A stretch of DNA of 64,000 nucleotides from Virgibacillus phasianinus (GCF_002216775.1 NZ_CP022315.1:3100001-3164000), one strand, 5' to 3'; counted from the first letter of the stretch, positions 36,191-45,204 are shown. Numbers and translations: made by a program. The notes: generated by a model from the letters alone, not told the origin.

Positions 36191-36847
36191 TCATTCATTT
36201 ACCTCATTAATATCAAACGATATAATTCGTTCTGTATTTGTATTATAAATTACATTGCCCCGAATCTTTATTCTTTCTTGTGGCGATTGTAAAATAAATT
36301 CATAGGTTTCTTTTGTTTCTGTTGGGGTCAATTGGGTTTTACCTATCGTATTATATTCTGTTACGTTATACCCGGGATAAGCCGTTTGAGTAATTTCCAA
36401 TAAATATTTCCCCCATTTTTCCAGCTCTAATTGAGGTGATGGAATTATTTCAATATTGATGACGCCTTGATCGGGATTAGCCCCAAGCGCTTCAAATGCT
36501 TTCTTTTGAAGATTGATTCTATTTGCCGGATAACCAGGAACCGTGTCAACCACTTCTACCAAAACCTCTCTCCCTGGCATCGAAAGATTTCTAACTTTTA
36601 AGGTTTGGCCACACTGATACGGAGAACCTTCTCCTACAGCTACTGTCATTGATTGATTATCTGTCCATGGGATGCCACATTTTGTAATTGTGCCTCCCGT
36701 TGTCCATGTGGCTTGCCCACGAACGGATTGTTGACGGTAATTATAATACTCGGTTGCATAGTTACGGTAGTAGTCGTATGAGTTGGCATAACACGGGCAA
36801 TTAGCATACCAGTTTCCATACTGACTAAAAGCATAATTAGGATACAT
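36191..36847 (-). CDS. RlpA-like double-psi beta-barrel protein with DUF3889
   Basis: Protein of 218 aa. A Tyr/Asn/Cys-rich N-terminus (1-40) has no classical signal peptide. A double-psi beta-barrel domain follows (about 42-130), with GQATWTTGGTITKCGIPW, GEGSPYQCGQTLKVRN and VVDTVPGYPANRINLQKKAFEALG. A DUF3889-type C-terminal domain follows (about 140-216), with EKWGKYLLEITQTAYPGYN. Barrels of this kind occur in expansins and RlpA glycosidases; the catalytic function here is unproven. ATG 36847 has AGGAGG. A role in spores or at the surface is conjecture. Confidence 0.8.
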   Translation of the reverse strand: MYPNYAFSQYGNWYANCPCYANSYDYYRNYATEYYNYRQQSVRGQATWTTGGTITKCGIPWTDNQSMTVAVGEGSPYQCGQTLKVRNLSMPGREVLVEVVDTVPGYPANRINLQKKAFEALGANPDQGVINIEIIPSPQLELEKWGKYLLEITQTAYPGYNVTEYNTIGKTQLTPTETKETYEFILQSPQERIKIRGNVIYNTNTERIISFDINEVNE

Positions 36848-36935
36848 ATCTTTTCCTCCTGTCTAATCATAAACCTATTGATAGCATATGCATCAAAAAG
36901 GTTGGACCGTGACAGGTATCCTTATAACAGAAGAA

Positions 36936-37778
36936 TTAGATCCATCCCCATTTGTCTTGTAATTGATGAATCTCTTCCTTATGTGTGATCCCTTCTCTCT
37001 TTGGTGTTTCTAAAATAAATGGGATGTGTTTTAACTGTGGTGCGTGCATAAGTTGATCGAATTGAGATTCTTTAATACATCCATGGTCAAATATATTGGC
37101 GTGACGGTCTTTGCCTAACCGGGTTTCATATTTTGAGTTATTAAAATGGATAGCAGCTAAATGCTCAAAATAACCTAGTTCCTCTCCTTTTTCCAAAACC
37201 GCTTCCCAATTTTCACCGGTCCACAAGCCACTTGCAAATGCATGACAAGTATCGAGACAGAATCCTATTTTCTCTGGTTGATCGGATAAATTACGAATCT
37301 GAACAAGTTCTTCCAATGTTGTTCCAATTGACCCAGGCTTTCCAGCATTATTTTCAATGAGTATTTTGCAATGCCCGTCCCATTGATTTAAGGTTTCATT
37401 GAGAGTTTCAATAATCAGTTGATAACTAGAGAGTGGATTATCTGCAGCGATCAGCTTGCCAAAATGCACAATCGCACCAATGGATCCACATGCTTCGGTA
37501 ATTGCCAAGTCATTTAATAGAGATTGGATAACCAGACTTCTTTTATCATCATCTGTAGCTGTCAGGTTTGTCGGATATGGTGTGTGGGTTACGGATTCCA
37601 GATTATGCTTTTTACAGAATTCCTTACATAATGCTGCATCCTCTTTACTATAATCTTTTATCGATAAACTTCTTGGATTTTTGGGGAAATACTGAAATGC
37701 GGATGCATGCATGGATGCCGCTCTCTGCGCAGCACCTAAATACCCATCGCTAATGGAAACATGACTGCCAAATTTCAT
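36936..37778 (-). CDS. nfo: Endonuclease IV
   Basis: AP endonuclease of base-excision repair, 280 aa, three-zinc TIM barrel. All expected ligands are visible: His in VTHTPYPTNL (about 69), His in IVHFGK (about 106), Glu in LIENNAGKPGS (about 142), DTCH in CLDTCHAF (about 176-179), His in AIHFNNSK (about 213), Asp and His in GKDRHANI (about 226-228), and Glu in FILETPK (about 258). ATG 37778 has GGAGGGG. It lies 25 bp downstream of a glycosylase gene on the same strand, so the AP sites that enzyme makes could be processed by this product. Confidence 0.96.
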   Translation of the reverse strand: MKFGSHVSISDGYLGAAQRAASMHASAFQYFPKNPRSLSIKDYSKEDAALCKEFCKKHNLESVTHTPYPTNLTATDDDKRSLVIQSLLNDLAITEACGSIGAIVHFGKLIAADNPLSSYQLIIETLNETLNQWDGHCKILIENNAGKPGSIGTTLEELVQIRNLSDQPEKIGFCLDTCHAFASGLWTGENWEAVLEKGEELGYFEHLAAIHFNNSKYETRLGKDRHANIFDHGCIKESQFDQLMHAPQLKHIPFILETPKREGITHKEEIHQLQDKWGWI

Positions 37779-37802
37779 ACCAAACCCCTCCAGTAAAAAG
37801 TG

Positions 37803-38612
37803 TTATTTTTGACATTCGTCACAATAAAATGTTTTTCGGGATGAAATTTTGTCTTTAATAATTGGTGCGCCACAGCGCTTACATGCTTCCCCTTTACGAT
37901 CATACACATATGTCCGATCTAGGTAACCGCCAGTTTTGGTATCCCCTTTATATAAAGGTTCATCCATATACCCCCCATACTGGATTGCCTGTTTCAGAAT
38001 AAACTTAATGGATTGGTATAATTGAACATTTTCTTTATCGTTAAGTTCATTCATATTGCGTTCAGGCAACAGTTGTGCGTGCCAGGCGATTTCATCAGAA
38101 TAACGGTTTCCAATCCCCGCTAAGAATTCCTGATTGACTAGTGTCGTTTTAATCATTCCTCGTCTGTTCCTAATAAGATTTAAGAAGGTATCAAGTGAAA
38201 AGTTTACATCGAGTGGATTCGGTCCTAAATCTGCTAATTCCCCCTTCACTTCTTCCTGTGACAATAGATGAAGGTAACCAAGTCTTAGACCGATAAAATA
38301 GAGATGCTGCTTACCAAAGGATAATTGCACTTGAACTGTACGATCCGGCTTGTCCTCTTCGGTACCATAAAACATCCAGCCGCCCAGCATAAGGTGCAAT
38401 AGTAAAACAGAATTGTTGTTTAGATGGAAGAGTAAATACTTCGCTCTTCTTTCGATTGTTTTGATTTTTTGAGTTTGTACGTTTTTGACAAACTCATCCG
38501 AGGACAAATTTATTGATTTATCCCGGTTTATCATTACACCCGAAATTGTATTTCCGACAATCTTTTGCTGAAGCAACTCTTTGTAATTTTCCATTTCTGG
38601 TAATTCCGGCAT
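37803..38612 (-). CDS. Fpg/Nei-family DNA glycosylase
   Basis: Bifunctional DNA glycosylase and AP lyase, 269 aa. The catalytic Pro2-Glu3 are in MPELPEME. A conserved Lys lies in ERRAKYLLF (about 57), H2TH is near 150-190 (NQEFLAGIGNRYSDEIAW), and a C-terminal zinc finger has CKRCG...FYCDEC. Differences from standard MutM (MLGGWMFYG, GGYLDRTYVYDRKG) suggest a paralogue separate from the polA-linked mutM. It is probably in an operon with nfo. ATG 38612 has GGAGG. The lesion preference is unknown. Confidence 0.9.
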   Translation of the reverse strand: MPELPEMENYKELLQQKIVGNTISGVMINRDKSINLSSDEFVKNVQTQKIKTIERRAKYLLFHLNNNSVLLLHLMLGGWMFYGTEEDKPDRTVQVQLSFGKQHLYFIGLRLGYLHLLSQEEVKGELADLGPNPLDVNFSLDTFLNLIRNRRGMIKTTLVNQEFLAGIGNRYSDEIAWHAQLLPERNMNELNDKENVQLYQSIKFILKQAIQYGGYMDEPLYKGDTKTGGYLDRTYVYDRKGEACKRCGAPIIKDKISSRKTFYCDECQK

Positions 38613-38691
38613 TTTTAATCCTCCGTAACATAAAGGTTCTTAGACAAGTTTGTGCAAAAATATAACTATTAATACGACTGGAGGTTTTGTC

Positions 38692-38841
38692 ATGAGACAT
38701 TTGGATTGGCAACTGATTCTGTTTGTTGGAACATCCCTAATTCAAGACTATTGGATTTACTTTGGGCTACCACGCATCCATTACTGGGATGTTAAGCATC
38801 AAGCAATAAAGAGGAATAATGATGAGAAAAAAGCTGCGTAA
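38692..38841 (+). CDS. Small hypothetical protein
   Basis: A 49-aa product starting at ATG 38692 behind ACTGGAGG. A hydrophobic first half (WQLILFVGTSLIQDYWIYFGL) suggests membrane association, followed by a basic tail ending in KKAA. It is divergent from the glycosylase gene and ends 3 bp before the convergent YetF-type gene. The family is not recognised. Confidence 0.55.
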   Translation: MRHLDWQLILFVGTSLIQDYWIYFGLPRIHYWDVKHQAIKRNNDEKKAA

Positions 38842-38844
38842 ACA

Positions 38845-39543
38845 CTATTTGTTTATGGCAGAGACCTGCTCAAGAGTTTGTACAAAAAGGCCATCTCCTT
38901 CCAGCCATTCAGCAAGAAAAACGTCCTGATAGTTATCAATTCCTTGCATTTTCAGTTGATTCATTAACCATTCTTTATTCTGATTCATATCAACTAATTC
39001 ATCTGGCAATAGTTCTCCATCTCGGATGAGTGTAACTGGAACATGAACGGTTTGTGCAGGAAGATTTATATCATCCTGCTGCAATTTTTGTTTTGGTGAT
39101 TTTTTCATTATACTAATGGCCCCATTGGCTTCTAAATAGCAGTAGGCCACCTCACGTATCGAAAATGTTTCGGATTGTCTAAGCAGGCTTTGCAGTTGAT
39201 TTATGTTCATACGATTCTTCTTTAATTGCTCCCTGTTTAAAACACCATTATGGATTAAGACAGATGGTTTTCCCTCAAAGACTTTTCGTAATGGAAGGAA
39301 CTTTTGCCCCAGGATTTCTACAATAAACAGTAATAATGCCCATAAAATCATGGAGAATACGATATATCTTAATCCAATTTTTTCATCATACAAAGCATTT
39401 CCCAATAATTCACCAAGTACAATTGCGGCTATAAATGTAAACGGTGTTATTTGGTTAATCAGTTTTTTCCCGAGAAACTTTACCAGAATAAATAATAAAA
39501 TGAAACCAACAACCAGTTCTGCTGCCAAATACATCATCTTCAT
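38845..39543 (-). CDS. DUF421 (YetF-type) membrane protein
   Basis: Integral membrane protein of 232 aa. Three N-terminal transmembrane helices (about 4-22, 32-50, 60-78) precede a cytoplasmic DUF421 domain (about 85-225), with KVFEGKPSVLIHNGVLNREQLKKNRM, QSLLRQSETFSIREVAYCYLEANGAISIMKK and DGELLPDELVDMN. These features define the YetF/YkjA/YrbG family. Some members are implicated in spore germination. ATG 39543 starts the frame. The role is not known. Confidence 0.88.
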   Translation of the reverse strand: MKMMYLAAELVVGFILLFILVKFLGKKLINQITPFTFIAAIVLGELLGNALYDEKIGLRYIVFSMILWALLLFIVEILGQKFLPLRKVFEGKPSVLIHNGVLNREQLKKNRMNINQLQSLLRQSETFSIREVAYCYLEANGAISIMKKSPKQKLQQDDINLPAQTVHVPVTLIRDGELLPDELVDMNQNKEWLMNQLKMQGIDNYQDVFLAEWLEGDGLFVQTLEQVSAINK

Positions 39544-39686
39544 GACTTCTAACCCCTATCGATCTGATTCAAATTCTCTTACAATCATTACCAATTTGGG
39601 TGAAAAGCAATCACTTTTAGGAGGAAAACAAAAATACCCCCTTCTTTTAAGAAGAATATCGGAGTATTTTTTGCTTGCTGTATGTA

Positions 39687-40352
39687 TTATTTTAAATATT
39701 TGCTTCCCTCGCGAATACTTAATTTTGCCAAATCAGATTCTTTTATAAAATCTCTGACTGAATCTGGATTTGTTTTTGAATATTCCCTTAAGGCCCAGCC
39801 GATTGCCTTTTGAATAAAAAACTCCGTACTCGCTGCATTGTGTTTTATGTAATGATACAATAATGCCTCATCTGTATCTTGTTTATACTTTAACTGGAAA
39901 AGGATCGCTGTCCGTTGTAACCAGATGTTTTCATCAATAACAAAACTGTCAATTGTTTCTGGAATGACTTCAGGATAGCTAGCTGCAAGTTTCGCTACCG
40001 GATTTTGTGCAAGCGCGTCAACAGTGTCCCACCATGATTTGGCTGTGATCAACTTCTCCAGTAAAAAAAGATCGTCTTTTTCCAATTTTTTTAGGGACCT
40101 GCCTATGTAATCAAGTGCGGCATATTGGTACTCGCGCTCCTGCTTTCCCCATAATGTTAAAACTAAATCACGCTGAAATGGTCTTTTTAAAATTGCCGTA
40201 TCTATATAAAACTCTTTCATTAATTGAACCCTGGCAGGTGTCTTTATTCCAAGAAAAGAAAAATGATTCTTCATATATTTTTTCATTGGGGCCGCCTGTT
40301 CTTCGTTTCGCTGATCTTCAAATAACGGAATTAGTTTGTCTAAATAATTCAT
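39687..40352 (-). CDS. DNA alkylation repair protein (AlkD-like HEAT fold)
   Basis: Protein of 221 aa built of HEAT-like helices. AlkD-type signatures are MKKYMKNHFSFLGIKTPARVQLMKEF, SWWDTVDALAQNPVAKLA (with the Trp and Asp used for catalysis in AlkD, about 112-120), WLQRTAILFQLKYKQDTD and FFIQKAIGWALREYSKTNPDSVRDFI. It is expected to excise N3/N7-alkyl purines without base flipping. ATG 40352 has GAGGAGA. It is on the same strand as nfo and the Fpg-like gene, about 1.1 kb away. Confidence 0.9.
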   Translation of the reverse strand: MNYLDKLIPLFEDQRNEEQAAPMKKYMKNHFSFLGIKTPARVQLMKEFYIDTAILKRPFQRDLVLTLWGKQEREYQYAALDYIGRSLKKLEKDDLFLLEKLITAKSWWDTVDALAQNPVAKLAASYPEVIPETIDSFVIDENIWLQRTAILFQLKYKQDTDEALLYHYIKHNAASTEFFIQKAIGWALREYSKTNPDSVRDFIKESDLAKLSIREGSKYLK

Positions 40353-40411
40353 CCTTCAATCTCCTCGTTACTGTTTACTTCATCCTAACACTATACAGAA
40401 AATATGGAAAA

Positions 40412-40441
40412 GGCTAAATGACCGGATACGATCATTTAGCC
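40412..40441 (-). terminator. Terminator of dsdA
   Basis: GGCTAAATGA (40412-40421) pairs with TCATTTAGCC (40432-40441). A short T tract follows on the minus strand. Confidence 0.7.
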
Positions 40442-40446
40442 GCTTC

Positions 40447-41775
40447 TCATTTCATTAACTTTTCTCCCTTTTCATAGAGTTGTTTCCAATCATCTTCTGG
40501 TACAAGGTCCCCGCCAGTTGCCCATGCAATATGTGTTGCGTTTTGGGCATTTAAACGATTGTTCTCTAGATAACTGGACTGCGCCATCTTATTTGGTCCA
40601 AGCAATCCGGCAGTTGCAGATGGTTCGAGGTGAATTTCCTCTGAATCTGCAAGCATAACAAGCATTTTATACAATTCCTCATCTTCAATGGTATATATTC
40701 CACTAACCAAGTGATCACTGATTGGAGTGGCAAATTGTGATGGTCTTCCCACTGCTAGACCGTCCGCTTCTGTTCGATTATCTATATGAAAGTCCTGAAC
40801 GCTTACCTGATCCATCTCACCAGTCAACAATCCAATTAATACCGATGGTGAGTGAGTTGGTTCAACGAAAAAGCAATGAACATGGTCACCAAATACCTGT
40901 TTCAAACCAAAGGTGACGCCTCCTGGTGACCCTCCTACACCACAAGGTAAGTAAACAAACAGCGGATGCTCAGCATCTACTTGGATGTGTTGATCCTCCA
41001 ATTGTTTACGCAGGCGTAACGCAGCCACGCTGTATCCAACATATAGATGTTTGGAATCCTCATCATCAACGAAATATCCTTTAGGGTCATTAATCGTTTG
41101 TTCTCTGCCGGCGCTTATCGCCTCACTGAAATCGCCGGTAAATTCAAGTACGGTTGCTCCTTTAGAACGGAGTAAATCTTTTTTCCATTGTTTTGCATCA
41201 GCAGACATATAAACCGATACATGAAAACCAAGTTTCGCACTAATGATTCCAATACTTAATCCTAAGTTTCCTGTTGATCCAACACCAATATTGTATTGAT
41301 TAAAAAATGATTTAAATTTATCACTTGCAAATACTTCATAATTGTCATTTTCACTAATAAGACCAGCATCTATTGCCAAATTTTCAGCGTGGTGCAGCAC
41401 TTCATATATGCCACCGCGAGCCTTTATAGAACCAGCAATTGGTAGCTCATTATCACATTTAAGGTATAACTTACCCGAAATGGCAGAATAAAACCGTTCC
41501 ATTTCCTCTTCCATAGCTGTAATCCTTTTTAAGGGTGATTCAATAATGCCGTTTGTTTCTTTTGTTTCAGGAAATTCTTTAGCCAAATATGGTGCAAACC
41601 GATGCCATAATTGTTCCGCTTCTTCTATATCATGTTTATCAAGGGGAAGTTCAGGTAAATTATTTACCTGTTTCAGATGTGAATTTAGCCATATAACTGG
41701 ATCCAAGTTCATTATATCACCCAGTAAAGGATATTTTTGTTTCCACATGCCTAATTTATTTGCTGTAACGTTCAC
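40447..41775 (-). CDS. dsdA: D-serine dehydratase
   Basis: PLP enzyme converting D-serine to pyruvate and ammonia, 442 aa. The cofactor Lys is in AGSIKARGGIYEV (about residue 115). The glycine-rich phosphate cup is GVGSTGNLGLSIGI (about 163-176). PCGVGGSPGGVTFG (about 280) and DGLAVGRPSQFA are DsdA-specific. GTG 41775 is preferred because AGGAAAGG lies about 10 bases upstream of it. GTG 41784 touches that site. It is monocistronic; the usual dsdX and dsdC partners are absent. It would detoxify or catabolise D-serine. Confidence 0.92.
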   Translation of the reverse strand: MNVTANKLGMWKQKYPLLGDIMNLDPVIWLNSHLKQVNNLPELPLDKHDIEEAEQLWHRFAPYLAKEFPETKETNGIIESPLKRITAMEEEMERFYSAISGKLYLKCDNELPIAGSIKARGGIYEVLHHAENLAIDAGLISENDNYEVFASDKFKSFFNQYNIGVGSTGNLGLSIGIISAKLGFHVSVYMSADAKQWKKDLLRSKGATVLEFTGDFSEAISAGREQTINDPKGYFVDDEDSKHLYVGYSVAALRLRKQLEDQHIQVDAEHPLFVYLPCGVGGSPGGVTFGLKQVFGDHVHCFFVEPTHSPSVLIGLLTGEMDQVSVQDFHIDNRTEADGLAVGRPSQFATPISDHLVSGIYTIEDEELYKMLVMLADSEEIHLEPSATAGLLGPNKMAQSSYLENNRLNAQNATHIAWATGGDLVPEDDWKQLYEKGEKLMK

Positions 41776-41829
41776 GATGATCACACCTTTCCTGCATAGT
41801 ATTCCTTATTCACCACTTTTTTACACTTG

Positions 41830-42014
41830 AGGAAAATATAAAGGAATTAAGTATAACCATATCATATGAACCCTAACTTGTTGAATCATGACGTTTGCAA
41901 TAAGAAAAGCCCAGGGCGTTCGCTTCTCGGCCCTTGAGTTAGACAGATTTTCGTTATACTAAAAGATCTTTTGAAAAAGACTACCGAAAACGGCAGCCTC
42001 ATCTTTTTTGTTTT
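41830..42014. other. Intergenic region with two hairpins
   Basis: Contains GGGC...GCCC (about 41916-41933) and, at 41975-41999, a G-U-rich stem (minus GGCTGCCG TTTT CGGTAGTC then T5). The latter is the likely terminator of the small minus-strand gene at 42015. No gene is seen. Confidence 0.5.
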
Positions 42015-42188
42015 TTAAAACCCACCACCATCAGTAAAATTCCTGTTCGATAGGTTTCTGGCATGCTCTTCCGCTCGAATTTGATTTTCGCTTTTTTCTT
42101 CAGGTCGGACACCAAAACGTCTGAGAACAACGGCCAAAAGAATAATAAAAACAATCGTTCCCCAGAAAACCCACCCAAGTATAGTCAA
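42015..42188 (-). CDS. Small membrane protein of unknown function
   Basis: About 57 aa. One membrane helix (ILGWVFWGTIVFIILLAVVL) is followed by a charged, Arg/Glu/Asn-rich cytoplasmic tail (RPEEKSENQIRAEEHARN). TTG 42188 is used, with GGGGGTGAG upstream; TTG 42194 is possible. A longer frame to 42248 has no site. The family is not recognised. Confidence 0.6.
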   Translation of the reverse strand: MTILGWVFWGTIVFIILLAVVLRRFGVRPEEKSENQIRAEEHARNLSNRNFTDGGGF

Positions 42189-42402
42189 CGTCAACTCACC
42201 CCCGTTTTTTAGAAAACAAACCCATCGCCAAGTAAATTTGTACTCCAAAAAGTAAAAAATGGCTTACTACATATACATACGTTTTAGCAAGCCTTATGTT
42301 TCAGTAATCTAATCATTCTAGCGAAAAGCTTTTTCCTGAGTTATTTTAACGAAAAAGGACAAAATAAATTTGTAGCAAAACTTTTATAATGGGGGTGTTG
42401 TG

Positions 42403-42561
42403 ATGGGCAAACAAAGATTAGAACGCAAACGAAAGCACAAGGATGATCAAGAACGCCAATACCAGGAAATTGATCGGGTTGAATTTGCAAGTGAACATGA
42501 CTTTATTGATGAAATAAACTTGAAGGATAATGATAGGCAGCACCATGGACCCAATAATTAA
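42403..42561 (+). CDS. Small basic/acidic hypothetical protein
   Basis: A 52-aa product starting at ATG 42403 behind GGGGGTG. It is all charged residues, with a basic N-terminus (GKQRLERKRKHKDD) and an acidic second half (EHDFIDEINLKDND). It is probably unfolded or helical. It ends 18 bp before the CotF-like start, so the two may be co-transcribed and the protein may be spore-related. The family is not recognised. Confidence 0.6.
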   Translation: MGKQRLERKRKHKDDQERQYQEIDRVEFASEHDFIDEINLKDNDRQHHGPNN

Positions 42562-42579
42562 TTGAAAGGGGATATATGC

Positions 42580-43146
42580 ATGCAATTAGCATCACATGAG
42601 TTAAACGAACTAAGTGAGCTTGTAGCAGGATGTTATAATACCGTTACTTGTTTGACTGACTCCATAAATCAAGCACAGGACCCGGAATTGAAGAAGTTGC
42701 TGGAAAGACATTATCCGCTTCACGTACAGGACTATAATTTGAAAGTTGAATTTCTCCAAAGTAATACGACACCGGATATTACAAAGTTTAAACCAGCTGA
42801 ATTAAAGCCTGTTCTGGATTCCTATACCCAGGCACCTGTTAATCAATTCCAATCTGCCGTTCCGAGAACACAAGCTGGGCAAAAAAACGACCGGGAAATT
42901 GCTACAGCCTACCTGCTAAATCAAAAGGGTTCAGCAAAAAACTATGCAGCAGCTGTTGTAGAGTGTGCAAATCCAGATTTACGTACTTTTTTAGAAAATG
43001 CTTTCCTGAACAGTAGTCGTCATGCATATGAAATATGGGAATATATGACCCAAAAAGGGTATTATCCTCTTATGCCTGCACCACCAAACGCAATGCAAGC
43101 TATTGCGCCAATTTACCAGCCCGCACAACAACCAGCTCAAGTTTAA
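42580..43146 (+). CDS. CotF-type spore coat protein
   Basis: Protein of 188 aa with ferritin-like helical pairs characteristic of CotF-domain proteins. The N-terminal helices (LASHELNELSELVAGCYNTVTCLTDSINQAQ) and a second repeat (DREIATAYLLNQKGSAKNYAAAVVECANPDLRTFLENAF) match the family. A C-terminal Pro/Ala/Gln-rich tail follows. ATG 42580 has AAAGGGG. It is deposited on the spore surface if it behaves like CotF; this is inference from the family and indicates a spore former. Confidence 0.75.
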   Translation: MQLASHELNELSELVAGCYNTVTCLTDSINQAQDPELKKLLERHYPLHVQDYNLKVEFLQSNTTPDITKFKPAELKPVLDSYTQAPVNQFQSAVPRTQAGQKNDREIATAYLLNQKGSAKNYAAAVVECANPDLRTFLENAFLNSSRHAYEIWEYMTQKGYYPLMPAPPNAMQAIAPIYQPAQQPAQV

Positions 43147-43149
43147 CGC

Positions 43150-43188
43150 AACAAATGCTCAGGTTCGCGGGAAACCTGAGCATTTTAT
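43150..43188. terminator. Bidirectional terminator (cotF-like / fetB-like)
   Basis: AAATGCTCAGGTT pairs with AAACCTGAGCATTTT around CGCGGG. It overlaps the last codon of the minus-strand gene. Confidence 0.85.
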
Positions 43189-43979
43189 TTTCTTTTTAAC
43201 CTAAGTTGCTGCCGTTCGTTAAAGAATGTTTTATACGCAAGATGCAAAAAGATAACAACAGTTAGTGAAACGGTCCCGGCTACCCCAAGCATAATGGCAA
43301 TTTGATATTCAACAGCAACAAGTGGTGATGTGCCGGAAATAATTTGTCCAGTCATCATCCCTGGCAGGAAAACAATCCCCATGCCCACCATCGAATTAAT
43401 TGTAGGTAAGATTGCTGAATCAAATGCCTCGTTTATGATCCCATTCGATGCCTGTTTTGGCGTGGCACCAAGCATTAAAGCTCCTTCCACTTTTTCTTTT
43501 TGTTCACGCATGCCAATTAAAAGATTGTTTACACCTAAGGAAATTCCAGTCATTGTATTTCCTATCAGCATTCCTCCGATGGGTATGAAATACATCGGAT
43601 CATACCATGGATCTAACTGAAGGACAACTAACATAAAAAAAACTAGACTGAAACCTACTCCAATTATCATGGAAAGTGCCACCATTTTTTTGATGGATAG
43701 GTGCATCAATTCCTTTGTCCGTTGATAGACATTCAAGATAGCAAAACCAAGCATAAATAGAATGACCACAAGGGTAAGCATTGGATGTGGGTGATCAAAG
43801 ATAAAAATGAGAATATATCCAACTAATATAAGCTGAAGTGTCATCCGAATAGTGGAAATGACGATTAATTTCTCGCGTGGTATTTTCTTTAGTTTGACGA
43901 TAACAAGTAATAGCAGAATAAAAAAATAGGCAGCTACCAATTGCCAGAGGCCTATATTAATAGCTCCGCCTTCATCCAT
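43185..43979 (-). CDS. fetB: FetB/YjkA-type ABC exporter permease (UPF0014)
   Basis: Membrane permease of 264 aa with about six or seven helices. It belongs to the UPF0014 family, whose E. coli member FetB works with FetA in iron export. Conserved family blocks are IPIGGMLIGNTMTGISLGVNNL (about 140-161), EGALMLGATPKQAS (about 176-189), LPTINSMVGMGIVFLPGMMTGQIISG (about 203-228) and AVEYQIAIM. Its start overlaps the end of the ATPase gene by 8 bp, so they are one unit. The metal substrate is inferred. Confidence 0.88.
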   Translation of the reverse strand: MDEGGAINIGLWQLVAAYFFILLLLVIVKLKKIPREKLIVISTIRMTLQLILVGYILIFIFDHPHPMLTLVVILFMLGFAILNVYQRTKELMHLSIKKMVALSMIIGVGFSLVFFMLVVLQLDPWYDPMYFIPIGGMLIGNTMTGISLGVNNLLIGMREQKEKVEGALMLGATPKQASNGIINEAFDSAILPTINSMVGMGIVFLPGMMTGQIISGTSPLVAVEYQIAIMLGVAGTVSLTVVIFLHLAYKTFFNERQQLRLKRK

Positions 43980-44622
43980 TATGATTTACCCCCTTCAATG
44001 TTTCGCTGTACCTATCCATAGAAATGAAATTATCGCTAATTTCCTTCGCCAACTCTCGGTCATGGGTAACCATTACCACTGTTTTGTTATGTTCTCTCAT
44101 ATAGTTTACATATGCGTGGATGACATCTGAGGCGGTTTTATCGTCTAATGAAGAGGAAGGCTCATCAAGAAGATAAACTTCGGCGCTAAGCAGCATACTG
44201 CGTCCTAGAGCAAGACGTTGCTTTTCTCCCCCCGATAACTCATCCGCAATAGTTTCCAAGCTTTTGTTTAAATTCATCAAACGTAATATGTCAATCATAT
44301 GTTGATCGGAAACATCCTCTAATCTGGCAAATTTTAAGCCAATCAATAAATTATCCTTAATTGTTCCCTCGTAAATAACAGGGGTTTGTGGGACCATTGT
44401 AACCTTTCGCCTTAATTCAATTGGATCGAGCTCTTGTAGATCGTCACCATGGAAGCGAATTTCCCCGGAATCAGGATCATCTAAATTATTTAATAACCGT
44501 AGAAACGTTGATTTTCCACTTCCACTTTGCCCAACAATAGATGTGATCCTTTGATCAGGGATGATAAGATTATCAATTGAAATAATTCCATTTACCTTAA
44601 CTTTTTTTAATGAAAACAACAT
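43972..44622 (-). CDS. fetA: FetA/YjkB-type ABC transporter ATPase
   Basis: ATP-binding subunit of 216 aa. Walker A is GQSGSGKST (about 33-41), the Q-loop is MVPQTPVIYEG (about 77), the signature is LSGGEKQRLALGRSML (about 129-144), Walker B is YLLDEPSSSLD (about 150-160), and the switch His is in VTHDRE (about 184). ATG 44622 has AAAGGGGGG. It pairs with the downstream UPF0014 permease. Confidence 0.9.
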   Translation of the reverse strand: MLFSLKKVKVNGIISIDNLIIPDQRITSIVGQSGSGKSTFLRLLNNLDDPDSGEIRFHGDDLQELDPIELRRKVTMVPQTPVIYEGTIKDNLLIGLKFARLEDVSDQHMIDILRLMNLNKSLETIADELSGGEKQRLALGRSMLLSAEVYLLDEPSSSLDDKTASDVIHAYVNYMREHNKTVVMVTHDRELAKEISDNFISMDRYSETLKGVNHNG

Positions 44623-44701
44623 TTCAAACCCCCCTTTATTACTTATATTGGCCTGATGCCAAGCAATATATGTGCTGTGCTAACTACTAATTAATCCTCT
44701 G

Positions 44702-45109
44702 CTACAGGATGTTATTTTCTCTAAGATATGCATGAACATTCCAATCCCCACTTTCAATATGATCAGCTGAATCAATCAAACTTTCTCCTCCATAATACAC
44801 CAAGGCTCGGGTCTTATCCCCATTGTGATGAACTACGGTAATGTATTCGCGATTATATAAATTGTGTTGTCTTGTTTCATCATATCCCTCCAATGCATCT
44901 ATTTTATTCAATTGCTCGTTTGAAACATCATAAAGTTCTCCATAAACCGGCTGATTTTCTTTTTTTCTGAGTAATACTGGGTAACCATTACCAGTATCAT
45001 ACAAGGATCCTGTTACCCAGCATTGTTTCCAGATAACAGTTACACGCTTGAGATAAAAATGATTTCGGTTATCTTCACGCAATGTTCCATACACAAATAA
45101 CTTTGTCAT
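44702..45109 (-). CDS. Gamma-glutamylcyclotransferase-fold protein
   Basis: Small cytosolic protein of 135 aa with the GGCT (BtrG-like) fold. The signature FVYGTLREDNRNH is at residues 5-17, and the catalytic Glu is probably in DALEGYDETR (about 72-81). It would cyclise a gamma-glutamyl amine to 5-oxoproline; the true substrate is unknown. ATG 45109 has GGAGG. It is divergent from the alcohol dehydrogenase gene. Confidence 0.85.
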   Translation of the reverse strand: MTKLFVYGTLREDNRNHFYLKRVTVIWKQCWVTGSLYDTGNGYPVLLRKKENQPVYGELYDVSNEQLNKIDALEGYDETRQHNLYNREYITVVHHNGDKTRALVYYGGESLIDSADHIESGDWNVHAYLRENNIL

Positions 45110-45204
45110 TATACGTCCTCCAGTACTTATATTAATATATCCATTGTATTCACTAATTTGAAAGACCGCAAGACGGGAAGGAGAAACACTCTAAACAAAA
45201 CACG

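Noticed and set aside
41916-41933. GGGC...GCCC inverted repeat as a riboswitch upstream of dsdA
   Set aside because: Only a four-base stem with a long loop, no conserved aptamer pattern, and too far from the dsdA start.
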